Below, piece after piece: positions 1 through 14,400 of a DNA stretch of 64,000 bases. The notes beneath the pieces are model-generated. The model was not told where the DNA came from, made no database searches, and saw only the letters and a program-made list of their open reading frames with translations. The position numbers were made by a program, and so were the translations under genes. Each line of letters begins with the position of its first letter. Positions within the stretch are counted from its first letter, which is position 1. Origin of the DNA: Mytilisepta virgata (lineage: Eukaryota > Mollusca > Bivalvia > Mytilida > Mytilidae); the NCBI GenBank assembly GCA_028015205.1, contig CM051514.1, positions 7,564,001-7,628,000 on the forward strand, given 5' to 3'.

Positions 1-430
1 GAATTATATTCAGTAGCTAATTCAAAATAATAAAAACAGGCGAGTTGGTTATTCTACTGAAATTCAATCAAGATACGTGTAGTTGATGTACATACAGTGA
101 TTTTCAATTTTCAAAAGTATTGGAACCTTTGTCTCTCATAAATTTCTTGAAAGTTGTTAGGCATCAGCAGCATACAAAATTTCAATGTTCCTCTGACTTT
201 GATGTTAACTATTGCCAAGTCATGGTTCATACAGACACTTAAACTTCAAAATTCCATGAATTTTCCATTCATTTCAAGACTTTCATTGCTTTTCCATACT
301 TCATTAAAGATCTTTTTAATGCTTATCATTAACAGAGACATTTAAAACACAATGATGACTAATACACTAAATAACAAAGAAAGCAGAATAGAGATCTGAA
401 AACCACAAATAACCTAAAAAAATGTGTTTT
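1..430. other. AT-rich flank, no gene seen
   Basis: No exon-like reading frame, tRNA or clear repeat was recognised. Located 3' of the ANKRD28-like gene. Confidence 0.5.
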
Positions 431-785
431 TTCAAGGAAGACATGTCGCCTGCGGACGTCAATTTTTACAAAAGATATTGAAATTTTCTAAAAATGAAAT
501 ATATATGCACACTTTTGCATTAAAGTTAATGCACAGAGAAAGTTTCATCAAACTGCTTTGAGCGGTTATGGAGTAGTTGAGGATAGAAGTTTTGACCCAC
601 TTCCCCACCCCCCTTTTTTTCAAAAATGTCAATTTTTACCAAAAAAAATTTTTTAATTTCCTAAAAATGAAATAAATATGAACACCTGTGCATTAAGGTT
701 AATGCACAGAGAAAGTTTCATCAAATTCCTTTGAGCGGTTTACGAGTAGTTGAGGATAGAAGAAAAGTGACACAAAAATTGTTGG
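431..785 (+). mobile_element. Two-unit copy of the pearl-like tandem element (short copy)
   Basis: Two units about 173 bp apart share the core GGAGTAGTTGAGGATAGAAG and TTAATGCACAGAGAAAGTTT with the longer copy at 55072-55978, in the same orientation. The left end carries ATGTCGCCTGCGGACGTC, matching the inverted end of the long copy. The right end is deleted: the sequence jumps from AGAAAAGTG directly to ACACAAAAATT. Confidence 0.8.
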
Positions 786-1752
786 CACTATCGATAACTG
801 TGAAGAATAATTAACTTTCAAAATAACAAATGTGCAAATTAAGATTTTAATTTCACACTTCACATATACTAGTAGGAGAACAATGAAATTCAAGCATGTT
901 TCGATGACAAAGCCTTAAATTCCATGACTTTCAGCACTCTACCTGCTTCTCAATGACTTTCAAAGACCAAAGTGAAATTCAAAGACTTTCCACGACCTGT
1001 TTGAACCATGTAAGTAGGAAAGAAATTCAAGAAAAGCAATGTTGCTTAGCAAGAGTAACAACCAATTAAAATGAGTATAATATCAAAATGGCTTTGTATG
1101 TTTTCAAACCCCAAAAACACTCCAATGACATCCCATATCCAACCAAAACCAAATCTCTAATGTCTTGGATATGAATACAATTTTTTCTTGATTTTTTTTT
1201 ACGTTTTACTTTCTCAAAATATTGTTCAATATGAAAAATTGGAAATGATTTTCACTGTAAGAACTCCCTAAACTTTGAAGGAAGTTGATTTGTTACTTAA
1301 AGAAAGCAATTTAACACTTCTATTACCAAAACCAACTATTATTACAAATAAAATTACATTTTTTACAGAATGGAATTCAACAGAAAAATATTACAAATAA
1401 ATAATATATAAAAATATTTAATCTAATTTAAATTCTAATATATTAGTATAGGGGAAGCTTTTTAAATTATTAAAGAATTGATTCTGAAAAACAAAATAAA
1501 CACAAAAACCTACATGTATTAGCACTAGAAAAAAATTTGAATATAATTATATACCCTTTAAATCAATTTTTTTCATGTACCATAAACATAGAATAACTAA
1601 TCTTAAAATACAAATACCAAAAAATCTGCAACTCATGACAGAAAACACTAACTATTCACTCATGCGCTATCCGCATTCATGAATTAATGTGTTGTTCGAT
1701 AACTCGTTGTAGATTTTTAGGTATTCACATTTCAACACTAGTTGTACTATAA
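786..1752. other. AT-rich intergenic stretch
   Basis: No gene or repeat structure recognised. Confidence 0.4.
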
Positions 1753-1904
1753 TGAGGAACAAGAGTAGTTATCTTTTCCTAACCAATGTAGGTAAGGGAG
1801 ATAATTAAATTCTCTCCCTTTTGTCCTCAGGCTAAAAGGGAGACAAATTTATTATCTCCCTTACCTACATTGGTTATGAAAAGATAACTCACTCTGGTTC
1901 CTCA
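1753..1904. mobile_element. Foldback MITE, GGGAGATAA family, copy 1
   Basis: About 152 bp, almost entirely a palindrome: the left arm ATCTTTTCCTAACCAATGTA and GGTAAGGGAGATAAT recur inverted at the right end. A near-identical copy lies at 49398-49552. More GGGAGATAA fragments follow at 1923-2080. Confidence 0.9.
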
Positions 1905-2306
1905 CTGATCCAATGCACTTATGGGAGATAATTTTATTACCTCCCCTGGGAGATAACTGACTAATGTTTCTCGTTAAATACATAGAGAGAGACAACATAA
2001 TATTCTTTTGGCTTTAAATTAGAAAAAGAACACACCATTTTTTTTTTTACATATTGTTCTCAAGACAAGGGAGATAACTGACCTAATCTGACAATAACTT
2101 TGTTTCAGACTTCACATTACGACCAACAACTCCTTCCACTTATCTCCTTTCTAATAAACATATACTCTAGAAATCTTCCGACCACTTTGAAATCATGCAA
2201 CCTGAAAGTGGAATCTTTCCTTTAACTCTTTGGTATAATTTCTGATACATAATGCAACCATGCGATGATAATTAATATAAAACTATTTTCCTAATTATTC
2301 TAATCA
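1905..2306. other. 3' flank / probable 3' UTR of the ANKRD28-like gene
   Basis: Directly downstream of the stop on the minus strand. It contains scattered GGGAGATAA repeat pieces. AATAAA hexamers on the minus strand occur near 1934 and inside the foldback element at 1848; which is used cannot be told. Confidence 0.4.
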
Positions 2307-2434
2307 TCAGTAGAATTCTGAGTCTGAGCTTTGATAAGATCCTGAATGTTCTTTAACATCCTGTACACTACCGGCTGGACTACCGATTCCTCCGGGACTT
2401 CCTAATCCTGGATTGTCCATTGTCCTAGTAGCAC
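2307..2434 (-). CDS. ANKRD28: ANKRD28-like last exon Z
   Basis: 128 nt including the TGA stop at 2307-2309. Encodes a Gly/Ser/Pro-rich tail ending [12 protein letters not shown]. Vertebrate ANKRD28 ends in a similar acidic NDSDSETY. The acceptor follows ATTATAG. Confidence 0.93.
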
Positions 2435-5400
2435 CTATAATACACAAAATTATTCATAAATGTGTTTAGCAGTAACACGCTTGTTGCTTTGCTGAAAATC
2501 CTAAAATTACCATCAGTTTTATTCCTATGGGTAATTTCAATGATTACCGATGAAAAGTGGTATTCAACTGATTAAAATTGCATTTAAATTTTTAAAAAAT
2601 AAAATTCTGTCACATGAAAAGAAAATTTACATGCTTAATTTAACTAGATTTACTGAAAAATAAAAGAACGACTTTTACAAAAAAATTATACAAAATCATT
2701 TCATCATGCTTATAAATAAATTCATGCTTCTTACAGCCATAAGAGTAGAAAATACGTTTGTAGATATTATAATAAATTTCAATATATGTGGCCCATCAAA
2801 GAATTTTTCATAAAAGAATTAATAACTCGTTCTTGTCCTTTTAACACTGCAAAGAATAAAGACTAGCTGTTGCTCTGATAAACCAAAATATGTTTCAACT
2901 TCTTACATATATACAGGTAAATATATTAATTCCTTTGATAGGCCTTATAAGAGTCTTCAGATTCTCACCAAAAGGTGCCGACGGCGAGCTTTCAGATCGG
3001 TTTCTTCTTTGAAATGTATTATTAGGTGGTTGAGAAAATGGCATGTGAGCCAATACAATAGCTAGACAGTCGGCCACCCTGTTGGTTGGGGCACATGCCA
3101 AAGCTGGGGTATGGCCTGGAAATAAAAAGTGTTACTATATTTAGTTTTGATAGTCTGTTAAAGAAGTGATAATATTGTTTTTTCTTGCATATGTACTATA
3201 AGATGTTTATTTAAAATGTTCCAACAGAAGAATGTTGGCAATTCTATATATTCACAATAACATGCAATAGCTGTACACTGCTAGGCATTCTACAAAACAT
3301 TATTTTTCTGCCTCTTTCACAGGTGTTTACCCCTTTCTTGTGTTTTCAGTAATTTTTGTCAGTACTTTGGGCCCTTTGTAAATAATCTCAAATTTCAGCA
3401 TGAAAACTACCATAGAGACCCGCCATCTAGAAACAATCCAAGCTTTTATCATCAGTCTTGTTAAAGCACAATTACAAAGCATTTACATGACCGGGAATAA
3501 AAAAATATTTTGGTACAAAACAGGATAGCATAATTTCCGGAGGTAAATCTGTAATCCGTATTTTGAATCTAAAATCTGGGACAATTACGGAAATTCTGTA
3601 ATTATAGTAAACACCTCTGCTTTCAGCACTAAAAAATACAAAATCAAAGGTTTTAAATTCTGGTAAAATCAGGAGTCTAACTACTAAGTTGTCTGTAGTT
3701 TTAGTTTTACCTCAATGTCTGCAGCTTTTATTGGAAACATCATTTCATACACACAACTATCAAATATACATGTATATCATATCTACATTGTATCAGAGTT
3801 TTTAGATTCATATCATAGGTATTTGATAGCTGTATGGGAGAAACATTAAAATTATAGCAATAAACACCTCTGTATAAATTCCAGAAATACTGAGGTTAAT
3901 TTAGCTTCAAATGTCCTTGTTATCTAATATAAATTTAAAGATTTAAATTTGTGAATATTCAAGTAATTTTCTATTTACTTCTAAATGTTGCTTTGCATTG
4001 CCACAAACCAGTAGTTATGCAACTCCCTTGATATTGATTGTGAAGATGCATTCACTGAGCCAAAAATGAAAAAAAGTTTCAAAGAACGGATTTTTCAAAT
4101 ACAGTAAACTACACTTAATTGGATATCTGTTCATTGAATATTCCTCTTATTTGCATAAGATTTTGAAACACCAAATCATTTACCATAAAGTCTATGTTAC
4201 TCCTGATAATTGCATATTGAATTGTTAAGTTTGTTTAGTTGGGGTTTTATGCAGTTTTCAGCACATTTGGCTATTTTGCGGCAGCCAGTTTTTATTGGTG
4301 GAGGAAGCCGGAGTACCCGAAGAGATCCACCAATCTTTGGTAGGAAAATTAGCAATCCTTGTCAATTAAGATTGGAGTCGAACACACCCCACCACAGGTG
4401 AGATTTGAACTCACAACCTAAGTGTTGACAGGCTAGTGATCATTAGTAGTCATGACGAACTGCCTAGACCACTCGGCCAACAAGGCCCCTTGAATTGTTA
4501 AGAAACTCCTCTTAATTGCAAATTTTTTTTTCCAAATCATGAACGTTTTGCCAAAATTTGATACAATGTAAAGATACATTGACTGAAAATGTCTTATAAA
4601 ATTGATAAAACACAATTTAATGGGTTTTTAGATCAATTTGATTATCAAAATAGTTTAAAAAGTTCATAATATATGTTTAAAAAGAAATTATGAGAATTTG
4701 TGACAACAGAAACAACAAATATTATGTTTTTACATGAAAATAAATAATTCCACATATTAGCATACACCTGTTAATTGCATAATTTATTCTGACAAAAAGG
4801 GTATGCAATTAGGAGAAGTCTACTGTACATGTATTTACGTATAACTGTAACATTACAGTATAGAGTTCTATACTCTTTCATAGTTATCTAAACCATGCTA
4901 ATACATATACATGAATACGTTAACATAACACCATGCAAATAATCCAAAACAGAAAAAAAATTAATAAAATTTATTCACAATTCAGGTTGTTTTTTTTTTT
5001 AATTTCATTGCCAGGTAAACAGTATTTTAATTTCTAATATAGTAAGTGAAATCTTGACACTGAAATGAACAACTGTAACATACATAATAAGCGATAATTT
5101 TTTTCACAGAAAATGTATTCAGTGCAAATTCTCTGTAGACACAATTTTTTTAACTCTGAAGTAACATATTTCTTTTAATAAATGGGTAATTCTATTTCTA
5201 AAACTGTAAAAAAAAAAAAAACACAAAACTTTTCAATTAATCAGTGCATTCTTAAAAATCTGTTTGTAGTCTGAGCCTTTTCTTTGTTCAATATGAATTC
5301 TATAAAATACACTTAAGGATGATCGCTGGTCTAATAGGAAATAAATAGGATTTGAAATAGGTGTTTTATTTTGAGAGAACATATGAATAGTAAACAAATA

Positions 5401-8400
5401 AGTAAGAAAAAATTGTAAGTTCATGTGCTCATTTTAGAGCTATAAAGCCTTGAAAATTTGCAGTAAATGGGTTTTTTCTGGATTTTTCATTGTCTTTGCC
5501 TTGACAACTTCAGTCTCTCAAAAATGTATGATAAAATAAAAAGGATTTCACAAAATTTTGTCTAATACCATTTTAAGGTATATATGATATAATTATTAAA
5601 AAAAAGTGGGGGTTCATGGGCAAAACATTTCATGTTTAAGAAATGGATAAAACCCGAGGATTCCGAAAATCTGACAAAAAGACCAAAACATGACCAGCGA
5701 GCATCCTTAATTACATGTATGGATCTAGGGTACTACTTATTATATTAACTAACAGCCGAAATACCTCCACCCTTTTACACCTATATTTCAATGATACAGA
5801 TATATACCGTACATAGCCTTAATTGAAGACTTTGACCAGTTGTCACAAAAGAGTTCTTATCAGGTAAATATGACAATTTTGATTTTAATGTCATGTTTAA
5901 CAGTATCATAGCCATATCAAAAGCAGGTAAAAATTAAACATAAAGAAATAGCACACTAACTGTTGAGATCTGTCACCAACTGGCTCACTCAATCATGCTA
6001 CAAGCCCATTTAGCACTTGTACAAATTTGTGGATAAAAAATGTTGAAATTGACCTAAAAGATTCATTCAATGAACCAATTTCTTCAAATTGAGAAAATTT
6101 GAAGGTGGTGCACAAATCTTCATTAATTACAATTCATATTAGCTGTGAATTATGCAAATAAAGCATGGCAGGATAAAACAGTGAAATGATTCAAATTTAT
6201 ACTTTTAATTCTAAGAATCATGAATACATGTAAACAAACACAATAATTTCTGATTCCACAGTTCAAAGATACAAAAATTATTACCCCAATACCATAATGA
6301 TATAAAATTATTGCAATTACACAGAAAAAATATTTATAGTGTAACTGAAGTTTGAAAATGATAATACAGTAAACAGAGCCACGAAAGTAAATGTTTTGTA
6401 TTGTTCAGTAACAATTATCGATTTTTGGAATACAATTTCAAATTTAGTTTAATTTGTTTAATTACATTGACAAACTGAAAAGATTTAATTAGAAAATGTG
6501 AAAGAATATGTTTTTTATACATGTAAGATTACACACTAACATTTGTATGGAGATGATGCTGTTACACCACTTTCTCCTAATTAAATGTCAATGTTTTGTT
6601 TACCTTAAAATCACCACTCTCAATGTAATAACGAGAAATCAAGGTATTTATAATTATCAATAATCTACAATAAAACAATATTTTCTTTGGAGAACTGAAA
6701 TGTCTTTTGTTAATCTACAGAACTTACCGTTTTCATCTATAGCAAACACATTACCACCCTTGGCTATCAGATCTTGAACCACCGGGACTAGACCATATTT
6801 ACAAGCTAAGTGTAGAGGGCTACAAGTAAAAATAAGTACATGTATTCTGATAGTACTGCCAAAAATTCAAACAACATATCTTTTAAAAAATTGTCAAAAT
6901 ATTAGAAATTTTTCCCTCTATTTTCTCACAATTTTCTGACTACAAAAGACCGATCTGGTCAAAGAAATCATAGTTCATACTTGTATTAATCATTTGGTTT
7001 TAAGGATTTATATTTTTATGATACTTACGTTTTCTGTTCAACATTTGGCAGATTTATAATAGAAGGCTCGTCTATTTTATCTAACAACAATAATGCCACA
7101 TTTTCATGTTCCTGAAAAATTTAAAAAAGCTAAGGCACTGTAGATAACAAAAAAAGTACTGACTCAGCAATAAATAACAACCAATCAATTTGTAAAGGGT
7201 CCTGTGGTGCAGTGGTTAGAGTAGCAGGAGGATTACCTAGTTCTTCTTGTCCAGAATGAATATTTTTATGTCAAATCCATTGATGGTCTTTTTAAAAATG
7301 CTTGCCTGTTGGATGTGGATGAAAAACGGCTGTCTCATGTTAAGGGAGAGTAACTATCTTGTATATTTATTTATATGTTTAAACCTTTATTGTACTGTAC
7401 GATGGTATCTTGGTAACTCTAAGACTACTGCTGTACATTACATTCTCTAACTCTTGTTCTATTTTTTAACTACTGGTAAGTTTTATTGATGCTACAGTAA
7501 GAAAAGATTGGGTGGATTAAACCTTGACATTTAATCCACAGATGCACATGAAAACACTTCAAGAAAAAAAATGCCAATTTTACTGCTGTTCTTCATATCA
7601 GAGATGTGGCCTTCAAGAAAATCCACTACAAGATGGCTCAAATAAATCTTTTTATCCTCAATCTGTTCAAAAAACCTTTGGAATGTTTGGTTTGAAGATA
7701 AAATGTATGTAATTTTATTTGGATATGACAGCTAATCTCAATAAATGATCAGTCGGATGCTTTCACTCACACAGTGTGACACAAGATATCCTGTCAATAT
7801 CGAAATTGATGTCATAAAAGGACACATAAATGAATTTTGTTTTCAAAACAATAGTATTTACTCACATGTGCACAAGCAAAGTGCAATGCAGTGTTCTTGT
7901 CAACATCTGCAAAGGAGAGATCAGCTTTATTCTCCAAGAGGAGTTCAACAGCTGCCACGTGGCCGTTAGCCGCAGCCAGTATGATCGGCGATTTACCAGT
8001 TTTATCACAGTAGTTTACAGAAGACCCATGAGACAGGAGTAACTGCATAGATTCACATTGGTCACTGAATGCTGCCGCATGTAAAGGGCTTCTGAATAGA
8101 AAATAAATTATTTAATCAATAATACATGCAAATAATATAGTTATTAAATGGGTATTTTTATATAAAGCCTGTATTATGTCCGAGCCAGTCGTATTGGGTC
8201 CAGGTCAACTGTATAGGCCTGATACAACTGTACGAGGACATAATACAGGCTTTATATAAAATTAACCATTTTATGACACCTTTATTAACCAATGACTTAA
8301 AATTACAGTACTTTTATTAACCAGTGACTTAAAATACATTATAAATTGTCTATTTAATACAATCCCATGTGTCTCAAACTGATCATTAATACAGGTTTTA

Positions 8401-11400
8401 TACAGGAAAACCAGAATTGGTCATTAATACAGGTCCAATACAGAAAATCCTGTATTAGACCTGTATTAATGACCAGTTCAGGTTTTGTATCAACTGGACA
8501 GTTTTTATAGTATTTCAACACATTAGTTAATAAAGCCGCATAATGGATTTCAAAACTGGAAATCATTATCAATTTCATTGGAGTCACTTATTTTAAACTT
8601 GTATCAGATAATACTGAATATAAAATTAATTAACAGTACCCAGAGAGAACCACCAACCTTTGGTAGGAAAATTGGCAATCCTGGTCAATTAAGATAAGAG
8701 TTGAACAAACCCCACCGCCTCAGTGTTGACAGGCTAGTGATAAACATTACACTGTAAATGGTTTATTTCTAATAATAAGGTAAATTTTAATCAAACTTGT
8801 ATTTTTATGTGATCTTCAGACAAAAATTGTACATTTCAAAAATATAAATTGTAAAAGAGATATTTAATAACCAATAAACATGACTTTGTATTATCAATCC
8901 AGTATTGATACGTTAAAAAAGTTGTAATGTCCTAATAACAATTGGACTTACCTCCCTTTGGTATCTGTACAATTTACAATACTATCACCTAGAGTTTCTA
9001 TTAAAATGTCTGTACATGAGTCATTTCCATTTATCCTGAAATACAAAGAAAAATCAAATCTGAGAAAGATCCAAACATGAAAATAGCTAGAACATCTGCA
9101 GATTAGAACAAGTATCCCCTTCCCAGATTAGCCCCATCTAAAAGTAACTGTGATGTGAAAACGGATTATCAATTTAATTAGACAGGCTTGTTCATGACAG
9201 GGGCACTTTCATATTTCCTTATTTTAGGCAGTAATTTTCTCTTTAAAGCAGGTGTGACTCTTGCTATTTATATCTAATTTAACAGGACTTATTTCATGCA
9301 AATATACAATTTTGATGCACAAGATGCACACATTTCATTGATTTATGAATCATCAGTTATGCTCAAGGCCTAAAATGCTGAAAATCAAAATTTGTTGGTT
9401 CATTTTGGAAAATAAGCTACTGTAAATGGATGTGTTTATTTTTAGATTATAGAAATTTCATTTCATAGACCATCTTTGTTGTTCAGAAAGCCTCTTATGC
9501 TAATGCCCCCCCCCCCCCCCCCCCCACAAAAAAAATAACATAAAAACTTTTCAGGCATCTGTGAGGTGTAAACTTTTCTTTTTTTTATAAATAAAAAATT
9601 TCCATTTCTGGAATCAGTTTTTTTTTTTTACGAAACATTTTTGACAGTGATCATAACTCAACAAACCAAGAATTATTTATCGAGTACAATTTGATCATAC
9701 ATGTAAGTGTGGGAATCATGGAGTTTGGTGTCAATTATGTAGTTTCCAGAGAAATCTTCAATGTCTGATTGGGGTACGTGCATTTCTGCCCCATCAGATT
9801 TTCAATAAACAGCCTGAGAGGCTCATAGACAATTATACTTACACAGCACAATGTAACGGAGTAAAAGGATTCCCTGAAAATACTTTATGTTGTTCATATT
9901 CTAATAACACCTCTACACAACCTTCATGCCCTGAAATGAAAAACAACACTAGTCTTTCTAAAACTTTGTTTCATATTGCAGATGTGTTTTTATTTGTGGT
10001 TTAAAATAAAATTATTTTTGACATTAAAAAATATTCTATCTTGAAATCTGCAAGAGAAAATAAACAAATCTAGAGGCTTCCAGGAGCCTACATTGCTCAC
10101 CTGGAAATCATTTGCAAAATAAAATGTTTGACTATGCCCATCTTGACTTGCACACTGGAAAATTGGGCCAGGTGAGCTAATAACAATGAAAGACAAGAGT
10201 GGACACACTGAAATGTCTCACCTGACTTTTAGTGTTCATAATTGAATTTATGTTGAAAGTGAAAAAAAAAGTTTATATAAGCTTTACATTAAATTAACAT
10301 TTTAATGATGAATGAACATGAAGTCAATTAATTTTTATGAAGGGACGGAGTGAATTTTATTCTATATTAAACATTCATGCATGAGTGACCTTATTTTAAT
10401 ATTTTCACACCTTCCAATGTTTTTGTTAATCACTGTTTAGTAATGATCCCTTAAAAGTATTTATTATTTATTATCATTATTAATGTTATTATAAAATAAT
10501 GAGACTAGTTCAATATAAGTAATTAGCAGTTAAATAATAAAATACATTCCATACTGCAAATATAGTTGACCTATTACTTATAGCATTGGAGAAGGAGACC
10601 AAACAACAGAAACTTAACATTGACCAATCAACCATGAAAATGAGGTCAAGGTCAGATGAAACCTGTCAGACAGACATGCACACCTTACAATCATTCCATA
10701 CACCACATATAGTTGACCTATAACTTATAGTATCTGAGAAGAGGACCAAACAATAGAAACTTAATATTGACCAATTAACTATGAAAATGAGGGCAAGGAC
10801 AAATGATACCAGCCAGACAGACATGTACACCTTACAATCATTCCATAAACCAAATATAGTTGACCTATTGCTTATGGTATTTTAAAAACAGACCAAAACA
10901 CAAAAACTTAACATTGACCAATGATCCATGAAAATGAGGTCACGGTCAGATGAAACCTGCCAGACTAACATGTATTCCTTACAATCATTCTATACACCTA
11001 ATATAGTTGACCTACTGTTTACAGTATCTGAGAAACGGACCTAATCACGTAACTTTAACCTTGATCACTGATCCATGAAATGAGGTCGAGGTCAGGGGAA
11101 CTCTGTCTGACGGACATTTAAACATTGCAAGGAACCTATATACCAAATATATTTATCCTATTACTCATAATAAGTGAGAAATTTACATGACAAAAAAAAA
11201 AAAATTTTTTCAAGCAGTCACTGAACCATGAAAATGAGGTAAAGGACAACTGACATATGACAGACTGAAAGTTCGAAACATAAGGTATCTGCATACAAGG
11301 TATGAAGCATCCAGGTCTTCTACCTTCTGAAATATAAAGATATATACAAACAGTTTACACCGCCACCGGCAGATAGTTATTCCTATGTCTCACTACGACT

Positions 11401-14400
11401 TTCGTCGCAGGCGAGACGAAAAACACAATCTATGTAATATCACAAAATATGTTTTTTGTCATTTATTTGAATGAAGAATTTCACTATGAAAACCACATAT
11501 GTTGATATACATGTACAACGAAATATAATGAATCCATAGTATGGCTTGTAAGTAATGCTCAAAGTTACCGATAGCTTACCATTATAACATGCTAAATGTA
11601 AAGGTGTATAACCTCGTCGGTCTTCTATACACTGTAATGGCCCTGACTGAAAAATATAAAACAATCTAATTTCCATTGAGAAAATACTTTCAATACATTG
11701 TACAGTCAAACCTGCCTTAAAGGGCACCTCCATATAGCAAAACACTGTATATAAAAGGCACAGTCAAAAAGTCCCATTCATAAACAGAGCACGTAAATTT
11801 AACCTCTGTATAGGGGGCATCTGCTCATAAAGGCACTTTTTTTCTGGTGCCTTTTGTGCCCTTTATCAACAGGCACTATCAAATGTATGGAGATATGCAA
11901 TTAAAAATGTAAAAATTCATATAAATAGTCAAACTTCATTTTACCAGTCACTGTTGCAACAAGGGTAATGTGACCACATATGATAGATGACATTAGTATA
12001 TAAAGTGCACAGTGAAAAATGTCCCATTCATAAACAAAGCACGTAAATTTAACCTCTGTATAGGGGGCACCTGCTCATAAAGGCACTTTTTCTGGTCCCT
12101 TGGGTGCCCTTTATAGACAGGTACTATCAAATGTATGGAGATATCCAATTAAAAATTCATATAAATAGTCAAACTTGATTTTACCGGTCACTGTTGCGAC
12201 AAAGGTAATGTGACCACATATGATAGATGACCATTTAATCAAAATTCATATTGAGAGGCAAATCTGGACTTCTGTTTCTCATTCTGGTCCAGAACAGTAG
12301 AGATATTATCATTGCCAAAGATGTCAGTTCTTTTGAAGTGACACAATTTTTTGTCTGTAAAAGTCCATTTCAGTGTTTCTCATTTCATTTCTATCAGTGA
12401 AATATAACTGTTATACCACTATACATTTAGGTTTCTGAGACTTAAACTTGACTGCAAAACAGTGCCACTCGTGCATGAAATTTAGGTAAAAAAACTTAAA
12501 ATTAACAAGGATCATAGTAGTGCTGTAGCAGTGGTATATCTCAATTGTTTCTTAGAAATTTTTGAAAATTAACTAAGGATGAGAAACTTACAAGAAGTAA
12601 AGCTCCTAAAATTGCAACTTGTCCACAAGCTGCTGCTAAGTGAATAGCTGATCTACCCAAACTGTCCTGTATAGAGATGTCAGTTCCATTGTGCAGAAGA
12701 GCTTCAACACATTCCTCGTGGCCATTTGCTGCCTGAAATACATTATTTCATACTCATAAATGTCTGTAAATTGATTTGATAGAAATATTTTATCATGTGA
12801 TATTCAGCTTCATGTCAACTGGTCATAAATGAACCAAGATCATTCAAGCAATTTCAGTATAGTCGAATCCCAGGGACTTAAACTCAGTTCACTTAAACAC
12901 TATGGATTTCTCAAACTGTTTCAAAAGTCATGTAAAGCTTTCAATTACGTCTAAGTAATATAATCCTTGGTTTTTTTAACACCAATATTCTCGATTTTCG
13001 AAATAATTTTATGGCCCTAAAACAATAAAATCATGTAATTTTCAAACAGGAGTGACAAACCAATACATGTATCAACACGTATAAAAAATGGAAAGAAGCC
13101 CAGTAATGTGTTTAATCTGCATTATGTTTATAGGACATTGACCCCAACTTTATCTTAATTAAGCTTAAACAAGCAAATATTTCATTTATGATCTGACAAC
13201 AACAAAAATTTGATAATAGATTTTTCTGCATCTGAATGGCTCGAACTAATTTAAAAGGTCCCTTTTGACTTCAAGAAATCAAGATTCTACTGCAGAAATC
13301 TCACTAAAGATCACTTAAAAAAATTACATACATTGTACTTGGGAGTTTGAATCTTTTTTTTTATGGAAGTAATCTTTTCACGTTAAATTGATAATATGAA
13401 TAATGCTGAGTCTGAGTCTGTATATAACAGCTGTTGACACCAAATGATCAGGTATTGTCAGAACATACAAATGTATATTTCACAATTTCTGAGTGTGGTA
13501 CCTCTGAACTTTATACCCCACAATGAAATGTCATCCAAACATGTATAGCATCTTTTGTGGCACCATATGAATTTAACCTACGCTGAGGTGCTGTCTGACC
13601 AAATATAGCATGTTGAGTGGCAATCATATGAACTTACCCCACGATGAAGTGCTGTCCGACCCTGTATATCCCGATTGTTGACAATGGCACCGTTTGCTAT
13701 GAGGTAAAGAACTGTATCTACATGCCCATGCGATACTGAATGCATTAATGGAGTTCTGAAATGTAAATCCATACATTTGATTATTACAGAAAATATATGT
13801 ACAAGAAATTGCTACACAGTAGCGAAATGTCCCCCGCCAATATGTATAGACTTACACAACAGGGACAATTTTTCTGTCAAAAAGTTTCAGAGGACTTGTG
13901 TGAAGAAGACAAGATGTCAATGTTGCAATACCTACCCAAAAATGGTAAAAGTAACTTAATTCCCATAAAAATTGTCATATCAAAATGACGATATAATATG
14001 ATCAACTACATATGGTTTGCAAACAATATTTTAAAATTTTAAAGATTTCTGTCAAACAGTATCAGAGGACTTGCGTTTACAAAATGTCATTGTTGCAATA
14101 CCCCCCAAAAATGGTCAAAGTAACATAACTCCCGTAAAAATTGTCAAACAAAAATGGTGATACAATATGATCAACTGAATTGTACATACATGTATGATGG
14201 CAAACAATCCTTCAAAGTTTGAAAGTTTTCTGTCAAACAAAGTGCAGAACAAGTGCGTTCACACAGACTTTTGGACAGAGTGAATTATGGACGGATAGAC
14301 AGATACTATTACTGCATTTATATCCCCCGAAACGCTTTGCATTAGCGGGATACAATAATACATACATTATATTTAACATACAAAACACATATCTTATTCC

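Noticed and set aside
4402..4489. Functional tRNA gene
   Set aside because: The A and B boxes are there, but the sequence is joined to a SINE body and flanked by an insertion duplication.
7745..8042. Plus-strand frames over 7745-8042
   Set aside because: Shadows of ANKRD28-like exon V on the minus strand.
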